Shown here piece by piece: positions 27,664 to 36,673 of a DNA stretch of 64,000 nucleotides. Location of the stretch: assembly GCA_937995755.1 (NCBI GenBank), contig CALKJD010000113.1, positions 1 to 64,000 on the forward strand. The letters are read 5' to 3'. Source of the stretch: an uncultured Saprospiraceae bacterium (lineage in GTDB: Bacteria; Bacteroidota; Bacteroidia; Chitinophagales; Saprospiraceae). The translations under genes were made by a program, and so were the position numbers. Every line of letters starts with the position of its first letter. Within the stretch, counting starts at the first letter, position 1. Below the pieces are notes generated by a model. It was not told where the DNA came from and did not search any database. It saw only the letters and a list, made by a program, of their open reading frames with translations.

Positions 27664-28338
27664 ATGATAGATAGAAAAGATATTCTTATTGCTTTACCTG
27701 CTTTTAATGAAGCTACAGTTATTCATGATGTGATTACTGATATCAAAGCACATGGGTATACTAATATCATGGTAGTGGATGATGGAAGCACTGATAATAC
27801 AACAGATACTATTAAAGATATTACAAAGCATAATCTTAGACTTTGTATTAATTGTGGTGTAGGTGCAGCCACAAGAGCAGCTATATTGGCCACTAGAGCA
27901 TTAGGCTATCAATATTTGATTTTTATCGATGCAGATGGTCAGCATTACGCGGATGATATTGATGTAGTAGTAAATGAGATGGATAAGTCTAAAGCAGATA
28001 TGGTTATAGGGAGTAGATTTATTGCAAGACAAAAAGGTATTCCTAAAATGCGTAGATTCTATAACTTGATTGCCAATGTAATCACTAATGCAGGTAGGTT
28101 TACAGTAACAGATAGTCAATCGGGTTTTCGTATGCTGAATAGGAAAGCGATAGAAAATATACATTTAGAGATAGATGACTATGGAGTATGCACTGAGATG
28201 ATTTGGAAGTGCAATGTAAGTAAGTTGAATATATCAGAAGCACCGATTAAGGTGAGATATACAGAGTATTCAATGAGTAAAGGTCAGAATTTTTGGAAGG
28301 GAGTGAAAACAGGAATTTCATTAATGAAAAATAAATAG
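27664..28338 (+). CDS. GT2 glycosyltransferase, polyprenyl-phosphate-sugar synthase type
   Basis: 224-residue GT-A enzyme of family 2 similar to dolichol-phosphate mannosyltransferase-like proteins: LPAFNEATVI, the nucleotide-binding VVDDGSTDNT, the metal-binding IDADGQH and the acceptor-region DSQSGFRM. It lacks the C-terminal membrane helices found in some family members. Such enzymes charge undecaprenyl phosphate with a hexose, which GT-C enzymes then use in the periplasm. Sits nine bases after the large membrane protein and two bases before DUF2304. Confidence 0.9.
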   Translation: MIDRKDILIALPAFNEATVIHDVITDIKAHGYTNIMVVDDGSTDNTTDTIKDITKHNLRLCINCGVGAATRAAILATRALGYQYLIFIDADGQHYADDIDVVVNEMDKSKADMVIGSRFIARQKGIPKMRRFYNLIANVITNAGRFTVTDSQSGFRMLNRKAIENIHLEIDDYGVCTEMIWKCNVSKLNISEAPIKVRYTEYSMSKGQNFWKGVKTGISLMKNK

Positions 28339-28340
28339 AC

Positions 28341-28697
28341 ATGTTTGATATTCGATTATTTCAGGTTGTGGTACCATTACTATTTGTAATGTACATCTTG
28401 TATCAGTTAAATATGATACGCTTACACCGTAAGGAGTGGAGAGATGTATTGATACCTACGTTTGTAGCATTTATGATTATGATAGTGGCTATTGCTCCTG
28501 ATAGGATAGCGCATTATTTGTCTCTAGTGTTGGATATTAAGAATAGTGTGAATGCCATTTTGGTGTCATCTATAGGAATTCTATTTGTACTCATGTTTAG
28601 ACTTTTCGAACTGATACGAAGACAAAGAAAACATATAACCGATCTTACGATTGAGATATCTTTATTAAAGATTAAAAAGTTGGATCAAGATTCATGA
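28341..28697 (+). CDS. DUF2304 membrane protein
   Basis: 118-residue protein with three hydrophobic helices (about 7-22, 38-55, 70-92) and a C-terminal charged helix (ITDLTIEISLLKIKK). Size, helix arrangement and its position directly after a GT2 gene match DUF2304, a family repeatedly found with polyprenyl-phosphate glycosyltransferases. It may anchor the GT2 enzyme, which has no transmembrane segment of its own, to the membrane. The stop overlaps the next ATG by four bases. Confidence 0.8.
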   Translation: MFDIRLFQVVVPLLFVMYILYQLNMIRLHRKEWRDVLIPTFVAFMIMIVAIAPDRIAHYLSLVLDIKNSVNAILVSSIGILFVLMFRLFELIRRQRKHITDLTIEISLLKIKKLDQDS

Positions 28698-29803
28698 AAA
28701 TATTAATGGTTCTTGAACATTTCTACCCGTATAAAGGTGGTGTTGAATTTTTATTCTTTCATTTGGCTAAATCATTAATATCGAATGGCCATACAATAAA
28801 AGTAATTACAACATTACATGACGCGAGTCTGCCTGCTTATGAAGTAATAGACGGTATAGAAATAGAAAGAGTCCGATGTGGAAATCGTTTTTTGTTTGCT
28901 GTTTTAAGTATTCCTAAGATTTGGAGTAATGCAAGTAAATATGATTTGATACAGACCACCACATATAGTGCCGCCTTACCTGCTTGGATATGTGCTAAGG
29001 CTAAGAGAAAACCAATTATCATAACATTCCATGAATATTGGGGAACACTCTGGAGTAGATTGCCCTATCTTTCAGGATTACAACGACTTATATTTCGCAC
29101 ATTCGAAAAGATAGTTAGTGTACTGTCGTATGATCGAATAGTCGCTGTTTCTCAATTTACCAAAAAGAGTCTTGTCGATTCTGGGGTACGTATTGATAAT
29201 GTTGATGTTATATATAATGGCCTAGATTATGATGAAATAGATGAAATCAAGTCTACTTTAAAGGTTTCTAATTCAAAAGAAAAATATCTTCTGTTTGTAG
29301 GTAGAATAGGAGTGTCAAAAGGATACGATATAATGATTCCTGCAGTGGATCAATTTTTGTCAAATCATTCAGAGTATCAATGGAAATTGGTGATCCCTAA
29401 GTATCCAGAAAAATTAGCAGAGAAGATTATGTTAGCTTTAAGCGAGATGACTAATTTTGATAGGGTAACGATACTTCATAATCTGACCAGAGAGACTTTA
29501 TATCAAGTGATGATTGGTGCTCATAGTATTATTGTACCTTCTTATTCTGAAGGGTTTTGTTTTGTTGCCGCTGAAGCTCAAGCTTTGGGTGTGCCAGTAA
29601 TCAGTAGTGATCAAGGGGCATTAAAAGAAGTTGTTACACATAAAGCAATAAAGATGTCTAAGTTCAATGTGGATGGTCTTGTTGCAAGTTTGGAGCAAAT
29701 GCATGATAAAGACTGGTGGGTAGGTGACAGACATAAATTCACTTTAGCAGATAGTGCTGATTCATATATTTCTCTTTATTCAAAATTAATTCATGGGAAA
29801 TAA
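28694..29803 (+). CDS. Glycosyltransferase family 4 protein
   Basis: 369-residue GT-B enzyme. The N-terminal half begins MKILMVLEHFYPYKGGVEF, the common glycosyltransferase-4 acceptor-domain opening. The C-terminal half has FVGRIGVSKGYDIM and the donor-binding VPSYSEGFCFVAAEAQALGVP. It probably adds one sugar to a lipid-linked glycan at the cytoplasmic face. It overlaps its neighbours on both sides (4 and 11 bases), evidence of tight operon coupling. Confidence 0.9.
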   Translation: MKILMVLEHFYPYKGGVEFLFFHLAKSLISNGHTIKVITTLHDASLPAYEVIDGIEIERVRCGNRFLFAVLSIPKIWSNASKYDLIQTTTYSAALPAWICAKAKRKPIIITFHEYWGTLWSRLPYLSGLQRLIFRTFEKIVSVLSYDRIVAVSQFTKKSLVDSGVRIDNVDVIYNGLDYDEIDEIKSTLKVSNSKEKYLLFVGRIGVSKGYDIMIPAVDQFLSNHSEYQWKLVIPKYPEKLAEKIMLALSEMTNFDRVTILHNLTRETLYQVMIGAHSIIVPSYSEGFCFVAAEAQALGVPVISSDQGALKEVVTHKAIKMSKFNVDGLVASLEQMHDKDWWVGDRHKFTLADSADSYISLYSKLIHGK

Positions 29804-30593
29804 TATAGGTAACAAGACCTCTAAAAGGTCTAATCTTTTTTTGCTAAATCAACTCATTAATTTGAGGTTGACAGCGGACCTTAAGAAATCATTTTTGGGT
29901 GTGCTGTGGCTGATATTGTTGCCTTTAAGTTCGATGGTGATATGGCTGCTGATGAAAAATGCTAAGGTTTTAGATCCTGGAGAAACGGTAGTTCCTTACT
30001 TAGCTTTCATAATAATAGGAACGACTCTGTGGACAGCTTTTTACGACTTGTACCGCAGTTGTAGTCAGATATTTGCTAACTATAGTAAGATACTTTTGGT
30101 TAATAAATTGCCAATGCATATAGTCATCCTGAGTGAGTTGGTCATTGCTTTTATTAAATTTTCAATCCCTTTTGTATTCATAATAATCTACTATTGGATT
30201 ACAGGAATATCGGTGTGGACAGGATTGTTTGGTTTTTTGGCTTTATTGGTTCCATGGATGTTGTTAAGTAGTGCTATTGGTTTAACGATCGGATTGCTTA
30301 CCGCTATCGCTAAAGATTTTAGCCTGTTGACAGATAATCTAATGAGATTAGTCATGTTAGTATCTCCGGTGATATATGATATATCTTCAGCTCAAGGGAT
30401 GTTAGCTACCATATTAAAATATAATCCATTGACGTATTTGATTACTAATATGCGAGCATTTTTATTTGGAACTGAATTGTATAATATGCAAGCAACATTG
30501 TTTGTGGTATTCTTGGTGCTGTTGTTTTTTATAATTGTATGCAGATTTTTCATGGTGAATACTCATCGTATCTTAGAAAGAGCACAACTATAA
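29793..30593 (+). CDS. ABC-2 type polysaccharide exporter permease (Wzm-like)
   Basis: 266-residue membrane protein with six hydrophobic helices and the ABC-2 layout of O-antigen, capsule and teichoic acid exporters (Wzm, KpsM, TagG): the amphipathic N-terminus LTADLKKSFLGVLWLILLPL and the conserved region LVSPVIYDISSAQG in the second half. It would move an undecaprenyl-linked glycan across the inner membrane together with the ATPase encoded next. The ATPase gene follows after a four-base gap. Confidence 0.88.
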   Translation: MGNNIGNKTSKRSNLFLLNQLINLRLTADLKKSFLGVLWLILLPLSSMVIWLLMKNAKVLDPGETVVPYLAFIIIGTTLWTAFYDLYRSCSQIFANYSKILLVNKLPMHIVILSELVIAFIKFSIPFVFIIIYYWITGISVWTGLFGFLALLVPWMLLSSAIGLTIGLLTAIAKDFSLLTDNLMRLVMLVSPVIYDISSAQGMLATILKYNPLTYLITNMRAFLFGTELYNMQATLFVVFLVLLFFIIVCRFFMVNTHRILERAQL

Positions 30594-30597
30594 AGTT

Positions 30598-31404
30598 ATG
30601 AACAGTAGCACGCATAAGATAGATTCTAAAGATAGATTGTCAATTATCAATGTTGATGGTCTATACAAGAAGTTTTCGAAAGATCTCAAGGCAAATATGC
30701 TTTATGGTATACAAGATCTTAGTAAAGCATTTTTTGGAATGAAGACAAATTCTGAAGTGCTTCGAAAGAGTGAATTTTGGGCTCTAGAAGGATTGTCATT
30801 AGATATATACGATAATGAAATTACCGCTTTACTGGGTACCAATGGATCTGGTAAGACTACGCTCATAAGAGTCATGTCTGGGATCTATGAAATGGACAAG
30901 GGGAGTGTAGTGTATAATGGAGCGATAAAGAAAGTAGTCAGTATTTTTGCGATTAAATCAGGTCTTCATCCGACGCTAACAGGTAGAGAGAATATATATC
31001 TCAAAGGTGCATTCTATGGATTAAGTAAAGATGAAATAGGAGGTCTAATGGACTTCATTATTGAGTTTAGTGGAGTTCAAGAATTTATTGATGCACCCTT
31101 AGGTAATTATTCGTCAGGAATGAAGACTCGTTTGGCGATGTCTATTGCCCTATCTATCGATGCCGATATAATGTTTATTGATGAAGGTTTTAGTTTTTCT
31201 GATCCTGGGTTTAAGCAAAGATGCTTTGATCTACTGATAAACAAATATAAACGTAAGGGCAAAGCTTTAATATATACAACACACCAAATAGGAAAAATTA
31301 AAGAGCTTTGTGATCGTGTGATATTGCTTAATGAAGGAAAGATCGTTAGTTCTACTAGAGATGTAAATAAAGGGGTTGTTGAGTATTTAAAATATTGCAA
31401 ATAG
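30598..31404 (+). CDS. ABC polysaccharide exporter ATPase (Wzt/KpsT-like)
   Basis: 268-residue nucleotide-binding subunit. Walker A GTNGSGKTT, the signature motif NYSSGMKTRL and Walker B DIMFIDEGFS are present. The N-terminal extension and the FAIKSGLHPTLTGRENIYL segment are typical of polysaccharide exporters. It lacks the C-terminal carbohydrate-binding domain that Wzt proteins use to recognise a terminally modified chain, so export should not depend on such a cap, as with KpsT/TagH-type systems. Partner of the permease just upstream. Confidence 0.88.
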   Translation: MNSSTHKIDSKDRLSIINVDGLYKKFSKDLKANMLYGIQDLSKAFFGMKTNSEVLRKSEFWALEGLSLDIYDNEITALLGTNGSGKTTLIRVMSGIYEMDKGSVVYNGAIKKVVSIFAIKSGLHPTLTGRENIYLKGAFYGLSKDEIGGLMDFIIEFSGVQEFIDAPLGNYSSGMKTRLAMSIALSIDADIMFIDEGFSFSDPGFKQRCFDLLINKYKRKGKALIYTTHQIGKIKELCDRVILLNEGKIVSSTRDVNKGVVEYLKYCK

Positions 31405-31416
31405 TAATTGTGAATA

Positions 31417-32058
31417 ATGATTGTGTGTATGAATATTCCATTTTTCAATAGATCTAAAAAATACCCCTACAAGATAGGAACTAGCCAGAAAATATTTAGA
31501 GTGCATATTACTAAGACGGCAGGCACTTCTTTAATGAGAGCATTAAAATTTAATAGGCCGAATCGAAAAATAGGTATCCGTAAACATTATTTCGTAAGGC
31601 AAATAATTGATATTGAAGGGCAGGATGCGTGGGATAAAGCATTCACGTTTACATTCGTAAGGAATCCATGGGATCGTATGTATTCGCTATATAAATTTAA
31701 AGTACGAAAAGGAGAATTAGGAGATGTCGAATCTGCGATCAGTTTCGATACATGGCTACGAAGAGAAGTAGTGAATATGGATGGCGATATATACAATAGA
31801 AGTCGACCTCAAGTAGAGTGGCTGTTAGATCATAAAGGTAATATCGATGTTGATTTTATTGGTAGATTTGAAAACCTAGAAAACGATACTCAAAAACTTT
31901 CCAAAATTATCAATAGAAATATTGCTCTAGAGAAATTTAATGTATCTCCTAAGAAAGGACATTATTCTAAGGCGTATACCAAAGAACTTGCAGATCTCGT
32001 AGCACAATATTATGTTGAAGATATTAACGCTTTTGGATATAGTTTTGAGAAAGTTTAA
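31417..32058 (+). CDS. Sulfotransferase (Sulfotransfer_2-like)
   Basis: 213-residue protein of the carbohydrate sulfotransferase type related to heparan-sulfate 2-O and chondroitin sulfotransferases. It has the 5'-phosphosulfate loop HITKTAGTSLMRAL near residue 31 and the 3'-phosphate motif TFVRNPWDRMYSLYKF. It follows the exporter genes by 12 bases and closes the plus-strand operon. A second ATG at 31432 is equally possible as start. Its stop codon overlaps the stop of the convergent sulfotransferase gene. Confidence 0.82.
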   Translation: MIVCMNIPFFNRSKKYPYKIGTSQKIFRVHITKTAGTSLMRALKFNRPNRKIGIRKHYFVRQIIDIEGQDAWDKAFTFTFVRNPWDRMYSLYKFKVRKGELGDVESAISFDTWLRREVVNMDGDIYNRSRPQVEWLLDHKGNIDVDFIGRFENLENDTQKLSKIINRNIALEKFNVSPKKGHYSKAYTKELADLVAQYYVEDINAFGYSFEKV

Positions 32059-32795
32059 CTTTTAGATTTTTGTTGAGATAATGATAATGCCTTTTGGTAA
32101 AGCGCTATATCTTCTTGATTCAATCTTGCTATTTCTTCTCTTATTTCTTGGCTTACTTCTCTTTTGTTCTTAGCACCAGTTGTGTTTACTTTTACCTCTT
32201 CATAATATTTCCAATTCATCATGTTAGAAAGAGATTTTAGATCTTCACTATAGTTCTCAACAAAACCTATGAAGGCCAATTCCTCCAATTCGATTCCATC
32301 GAGAAATTTAGTCATTCTATTTCTACAGGATTCTACGTGGGCGTATTCTACCAACGACTTTTGAAGCCTGTTTAACAGATTGAGGTCCTTACTGTTTTCG
32401 TTGAGCTCTTGAGCAAGTATCTTGGACAAATAATAATAATTTGATATTACTCTTTCGACTGGATCTCTTAGCCAAGTGATGATCGGAAGATCCTTGGAGA
32501 TATCTAAAGCACCATATAATTGAGGCATAGTGAAGTGACCATGTATTACCTTAGTAGATTTAGAAATGTAGGCTTTGTCGTGATGTATTTTATTGATGTT
32601 GATACGATCCTTCTTGTTCATATCTATACGAGTGATACCGCTATCTTTATACTGGGATATTAGCGTTTTATAGAAGGATGTTCCTGCAGATTTGGGTATG
32701 TGTATTGATATCAATTCTACTCCAGACCAATCCATATTCTCCAGCTTCTTACCATTAACAGATCGAGCTATATTTTTAATTTTTTCAATATTCAT
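32055..32795 (-). CDS. Sulfotransferase (Sulfotransfer_2-like)
   Basis: 246-residue sulfotransferase with the PAPS loop SIHIPKSAGTSFYKTL and the ITWLRDPVERVISNYYYL motif. A later MNWKYYEEVKVNTTG segment is typical of glycan 2-O/6-O-type sulfotransferases. I chose the ATG at 32795. A GTG start at 32855 would add 20 residues and overlap the stop of the ABC ATPase gene upstream by 11 bases, which would couple the two. It ends tail-to-tail with the plus-strand sulfotransferase, sharing bases of both stop codons. By strand it belongs to the importer unit, by function to the glycan locus. Confidence 0.8.
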   Translation of the reverse strand: MNIEKIKNIARSVNGKKLENMDWSGVELISIHIPKSAGTSFYKTLISQYKDSGITRIDMNKKDRININKIHHDKAYISKSTKVIHGHFTMPQLYGALDISKDLPIITWLRDPVERVISNYYYLSKILAQELNENSKDLNLLNRLQKSLVEYAHVESCRNRMTKFLDGIELEELAFIGFVENYSEDLKSLSNMMNWKYYEEVKVNTTGAKNKREVSQEIREEIARLNQEDIALYQKALSLSQQKSKS

Positions 32796-32844
32796 TGGTC
32801 CAATTACTATTTGTATTGTTTCTTTAAATCTATCTACTGATGGT

Positions 32845-33654
32845 TTACATACCACTTACTTTGATCATGGTATCTTCTACATGATGAACGATTTGAGTAT
32901 ATCTCGGATCTCTCTTAGTTTCTCTATTTCGTCTCAGTGGAAGATCAACTTCTATCTTTTCTACGATCTGAGAAGGTTGTGCTTTTAGAATGTAGATATC
33001 ATCACCCAAGTATACTGCCTCAGATATGTCATGTGTAACGAAAAGTATTGTCGAGTGAAATTTCTCCCATATTTCTGATAGTAAATCTTGCATCTGTATA
33101 CGGGTACGGATATCTAATGCTCCAAATGGCTCATCCATCAATAGTATTTCTGGATTGGCTAATAACGATCTAGCTATAGCTACACGTTGGAGTTGACCTC
33201 CAGATAGCGTTGGGTATTGAGCAAATTTTTTCTCATGTCCAGCCAAGCCTACTAGCTCTAGTATTTCCATTGCTTTTAGATCACGATCTTTTTTGCTGAT
33301 ACCTTTAAATCTAAGTGCTAAACCAACATTGTCTAATACTGTCATCCACGGTAGCGAACTATACTGTTGGAATACCATACTGACTCTATTATCATCTGAT
33401 ACAGGTTTTCCCTTGATAAGTACCTCTCCTTTAGTAGGTTCTTGTAATCCAGCAATATACCTCAGTAGGGTAGATTTACCACTACCAGACATTCCTAGTA
33501 TACAGGCAAATTGACCTTGTCCAGGCTTATCCTCTATATTGAGATTTAGATTCTCAATAATCCAATTTTGTCCACCATCGTATGATTGACTAATATTCTT
33601 CAGCTCGATTATATTCTCGAAAGCTGGATTATCTTTATTCTCGTATTGTGCCAT
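32845..33654 (-). CDS. ABC importer ATPase (nitrate/sulfonate/taurine type)
   Basis: 269-residue nucleotide-binding protein: Walker A GMSGSGKST (54-62), Q-loop VFQQYSSLPW, signature LSGGQLQRVAIARSLL, Walker B ILLMDEPFGALD and the H-loop FVTHDISEAVYLGD. The DISEAV and PSQIVEKIEVDLPL segments are characteristic of the SsuB/TauB/NrtD subfamily that drives import of sulfonates, nitrate or bicarbonate. Eight bases downstream of the permease gene. The neighbouring sulfotransferases make sulfur-compound import tempting, but the binding protein does not reveal the ligand. Confidence 0.9.
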   Translation of the reverse strand: MAQYENKDNPAFENIIELKNISQSYDGGQNWIIENLNLNIEDKPGQGQFACILGMSGSGKSTLLRYIAGLQEPTKGEVLIKGKPVSDDNRVSMVFQQYSSLPWMTVLDNVGLALRFKGISKKDRDLKAMEILELVGLAGHEKKFAQYPTLSGGQLQRVAIARSLLANPEILLMDEPFGALDIRTRIQMQDLLSEIWEKFHSTILFVTHDISEAVYLGDDIYILKAQPSQIVEKIEVDLPLRRNRETKRDPRYTQIVHHVEDTMIKVSGM

Positions 33655-33662
33655 CTTCTACC

Positions 33663-34808
33663 TTACTTCTGAGCTGTTATTAATCTATATACTTTGCTTA
33701 CTATTATCGTCAGGAATACGGTATGGATCGCCCACACAGTATCTCCAAACAAGGTGCTGAGCAATTTCCCACCTAAGAATCCTGTAAATTCATTGACCGC
33801 TAAAATCAGATATATTGCTAAGAATATCCATACGATTATACCTATTGCAAAATCCATGATCGTATCAAATACACTTTCTTCTTTGAGTGTGTTCGCTTTT
33901 TGATATGCCTTATTAGTCTGATACTTATGTGGGAAAAACCTTCTATCCAAATAAGCAAATACTCTATCCTGAAATACTCCGATTAGTATGATTAAAATTA
34001 AAATCGCAAAGGTTTTATCTATACGACCCATTCGCTGAGCGGCCTTGTAGATAAGTGAACCTAATCCACCTTCATCACCACTAGTTTCTGCGACTATGAT
34101 ATATGTCCACGATATGGCAGTCAATATCCTTATATCATCAGATAGTCTGGATAGTACAGATGGAATATATACAGTTCTTACCGTTTGCCATGCATTGGCC
34201 CCTAAGGTGTAAACGGTCTTGAGGTATACGTCATTTACTTCATCGATCCGCTGTACGATTACAGGTAAGAGATAGATCATGATACCAAAGGCTAGAAAAT
34301 TAACCTTCATAGGTACTCCGATACCAAACCAAACTATAAATAGTACCGTCACTGCGGTTAAAGGAATGAATCTAATGGCATTCACGATATTTTGAAATGA
34401 TCCTCTAAAGAGTGGAATCAAGCCAATAATGAAACCTATAGGTAAAGACCATAAAATCGCTTTGATATACCCACCAATATTAAGACCTATTGATTTTGCT
34501 GCGTTTTGGATTAGATCATTGTCTTTATACAGATCTCCAAATGCCGTCAATACCCTAAGTGGATGAGGAAGGCTCGATCTAGGTACTATAGCTACTTGCT
34601 CAGGATTGTTGGTTGGTGCTTTTTCCATGTCACCATTTTTGATAGCGGCCTCGATAGCCGCTTGATCCATATAGTCTGGATTGTCTAGAAATGGTGTAGA
34701 GAGTAAAATCCATATAGCGAGTAGAAATAAGATGCCTCCGATAGCTAGAATGGTACTAGTCTTCTTGTCAAGCGTTTTCCTTAATTGGAAGAGATCTTTG
34801 AAAGCCAT
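33663..34808 (-). CDS. ABC importer permease
   Basis: 381-residue inner-membrane permease of the BPD_transp_1 (SsuC/TauC/NrtB-like) type. It has an N-terminal helix (about 18-36), a periplasmic insertion (about 40-100) and a core of five to six helices. The cytoplasmic coupling region is TLGANAWQTVRTVYIPSVLSRL, equivalent to the EAA loop, and the C-terminal hydrophobic pair (about 320-345 and 355-375) is longer than in SsuC (about 260 residues). It follows the binding-protein gene after 151 bases that contain a hairpin, and precedes the ATPase gene. Confidence 0.85.
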   Translation of the reverse strand: MAFKDLFQLRKTLDKKTSTILAIGGILFLLAIWILLSTPFLDNPDYMDQAAIEAAIKNGDMEKAPTNNPEQVAIVPRSSLPHPLRVLTAFGDLYKDNDLIQNAAKSIGLNIGGYIKAILWSLPIGFIIGLIPLFRGSFQNIVNAIRFIPLTAVTVLFIVWFGIGVPMKVNFLAFGIMIYLLPVIVQRIDEVNDVYLKTVYTLGANAWQTVRTVYIPSVLSRLSDDIRILTAISWTYIIVAETSGDEGGLGSLIYKAAQRMGRIDKTFAILILIILIGVFQDRVFAYLDRRFFPHKYQTNKAYQKANTLKEESVFDTIMDFAIGIIVWIFLAIYLILAVNEFTGFLGGKLLSTLFGDTVWAIHTVFLTIIVSKVYRLITAQK

Positions 34809-34845
34809 AAGTGATTGGTCTATTTGTAGCTATGAAGTTATGAAA

Positions 34846-34890
34846 ACAAAAACACTCTCCCAATAGCAATTGAAAGAGTGTCTTTATTTT
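34846..34890 (-). terminator. Hairpin between binding-protein and permease genes
   Basis: Inverted repeat ACACTCT (34852-34858) with AGAGTGT (34875-34881) and an inner CAAT/ATTG stem. It is flanked by T-rich tails on both strands: A/T runs at 34842-34851 and T-run 34885-34893. In the minus direction it would act as a partial terminator after the OmpA-fused binding protein, leaving less transcript for the permease and ATPase. Confidence 0.55.
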
Positions 34891-34959
34891 TTTGCTAAAC
34901 ACTATCTGATGGATACGTATGAATCCATACTTAAGGATGATGTGAGCGCTTTTTTGTAA

Positions 34960-36603
34960 TTATCCTGCAATCAACTGAAACTCAGTTCTTCTGTTTGCTC
35001 GTTTACAAGTTTCGTTTTGGTTCGCCTCGCAACCAGCAGTAGGTTTGTCAGGACCGTTACCTACGATTACAAATCTATTAGGATCCATACCATAGGCAGT
35101 TTGTAGATAATTAGCTACTGATCTTGCTCTCTGCTCAGATAGCTTTTGATTTAATGCTCTACTACCTACATTATCCGTATTTCCTTCTACTCTGATCTTA
35201 GTATTAGCAAATGCTTTAGCTACTTCTGCAAATTGGATATCGATAATCGTCTTAGCATTGTCCGTTAAAGCGGATTTGCCAGTGTCAAATGATATACTTA
35301 CTGGCTTGGCTGCTATAGCTGGAGCAGTACGTTCTGCTTGAGTAGTAGGTTTGAATACTTTACTTTTTTCTGCAGCGTGGCTACTTCCTGTTAGAGCATC
35401 TTGTGCGTCAGATACGGCTCCTGTATATATTACTGATCTCCAGTTAGGTGCTACTTTTTCGGCATCACCAGTTTCTACAAATTTACGAGCCATCTTTCCA
35501 TACAGATCTGCACCTTTTTGACCTTTATAGCCGCTGTTGAGCCCAAAGAAGTTTACATTATCTCCATGTGTAGTCCATCTTACTACGCTCATCATACCCA
35601 GTGCATCTTCAGTAGATACTCCGTTAAGTTCTCCTAGGTATTTTGCAGCTTTTGTTTTGTTGCCATCATTAGCATTGATTTCTGCTAGACCTTTCATCCA
35701 TCCTTCATAGAAGTCATTTACCATCTTTCTATTCTTATTGATAAATGATTCTTTAGCGAAGAAGATATCTGCAATGATGTTAGATTGCTCTACAGTAGTC
35801 AGTAAGATCTTAGATCCAGGTACATCTCTAGTCGCAAGGATATCATCTGGACTCCATACTACTGCTGCATCTACCTCATCCGATCTAAATAGCTCAGCTG
35901 CCTTAAGGTTATCGGCTGTCTTGATCACTTTTACGTCACTGTACTTGAGACCTGCTGCCTCTAGTGAAGTGATTAATAATGTCTGCGCAGGTGAAGGTAC
36001 CGCTACGGCTATTGTCTTTCCTTTAAGATCATTTACATTGTTGATGCCTCTCTTAGATATGATTGCATCTCCACCTCTAGACCAATCTACTTGCATAAAT
36101 GCCTTAGGTCCAAAAGAATTGATATCATCTGGTGCTGTATATAGAGGAAATGCATCAGCAGTCTGTACAAGTACATCATACTCACCTGCGATCCATGCAT
36201 TCATCGCATTGATAAGATCGTTCTCTAGTTTGAAATCTACGTTGAAACCATATTCCTTTTTGAATCTTGATCTCATGTTAGCTTGAGCACCTTCATTGAA
36301 ATATAGTCCTGGTGCATATCCACCCCAAGTTACTAATTGTACTCTTAGCGTATTGTCATTAGGGTTACGCGTAGTTGCGCTACCGCTTTCTGATGAATTG
36401 CTTCCAGAGTTACTGCTGTTTGCAGTGCTGCCTGAATTCGTTTCGCCATTCGCTTGTTGTTCTTGAGCGGATTGCTCTGCTTGCTCCATTAGATTCTTAC
36501 CAAACTCTGTCTGTTGAAGTAAGTATCTACCACCAAAAAATATTAAACACAATAAAAGTATTGTGATAATAAGCTTTGAAAATCCTGTTAATCGAGTTGC
36601 CAT
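34960..36603 (-). CDS. ABC substrate-binding protein fused to OmpA peptidoglycan-binding domain
   Basis: 547-residue three-part protein. Residues about 10-28 are an N-terminal membrane anchor; 30-85 a Gln/Ser/Asn/Gly-rich linker; about 88-395 a type II periplasmic binding domain of the NMT1/SsuA class (NDLKGKTIAVAVPSPAQ, DEVDAAVVWSPDD); about 430-547 an OmpA C-terminal domain with GNTDNVG, NQKLSEQRARSVANYL and KRANRRTEF, which binds diaminopimelate in peptidoglycan. It could thus link the inner membrane to the cell wall while offering ligand to the permease. Similar fusions are annotated in databases as phosphate-ABC binding/OmpA proteins, but the ligand is unproven. Confidence 0.88.
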   Translation of the reverse strand: MATRLTGFSKLIITILLLCLIFFGGRYLLQQTEFGKNLMEQAEQSAQEQQANGETNSGSTANSSNSGSNSSESGSATTRNPNDNTLRVQLVTWGGYAPGLYFNEGAQANMRSRFKKEYGFNVDFKLENDLINAMNAWIAGEYDVLVQTADAFPLYTAPDDINSFGPKAFMQVDWSRGGDAIISKRGINNVNDLKGKTIAVAVPSPAQTLLITSLEAAGLKYSDVKVIKTADNLKAAELFRSDEVDAAVVWSPDDILATRDVPGSKILLTTVEQSNIIADIFFAKESFINKNRKMVNDFYEGWMKGLAEINANDGNKTKAAKYLGELNGVSTEDALGMMSVVRWTTHGDNVNFFGLNSGYKGQKGADLYGKMARKFVETGDAEKVAPNWRSVIYTGAVSDAQDALTGSSHAAEKSKVFKPTTQAERTAPAIAAKPVSISFDTGKSALTDNAKTIIDIQFAEVAKAFANTKIRVEGNTDNVGSRALNQKLSEQRARSVANYLQTAYGMDPNRFVIVGNGPDKPTAGCEANQNETCKRANRRTEFQLIAG

Positions 36604-36673
36604 AATTTGTATTAATGTTTATTCGTTTATGTTGTTTTTGATTCTAATTATTTCTTTTAACTAAGTTCTTGAA

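Noticed and set aside
32845-33654. Assigning this importer to sulfate uptake for the sulfotransferases
   Set aside because: The ATPase subfamily also serves nitrate, bicarbonate and other ligands; the receptor gives no clear ligand signature, so the link is only by position.
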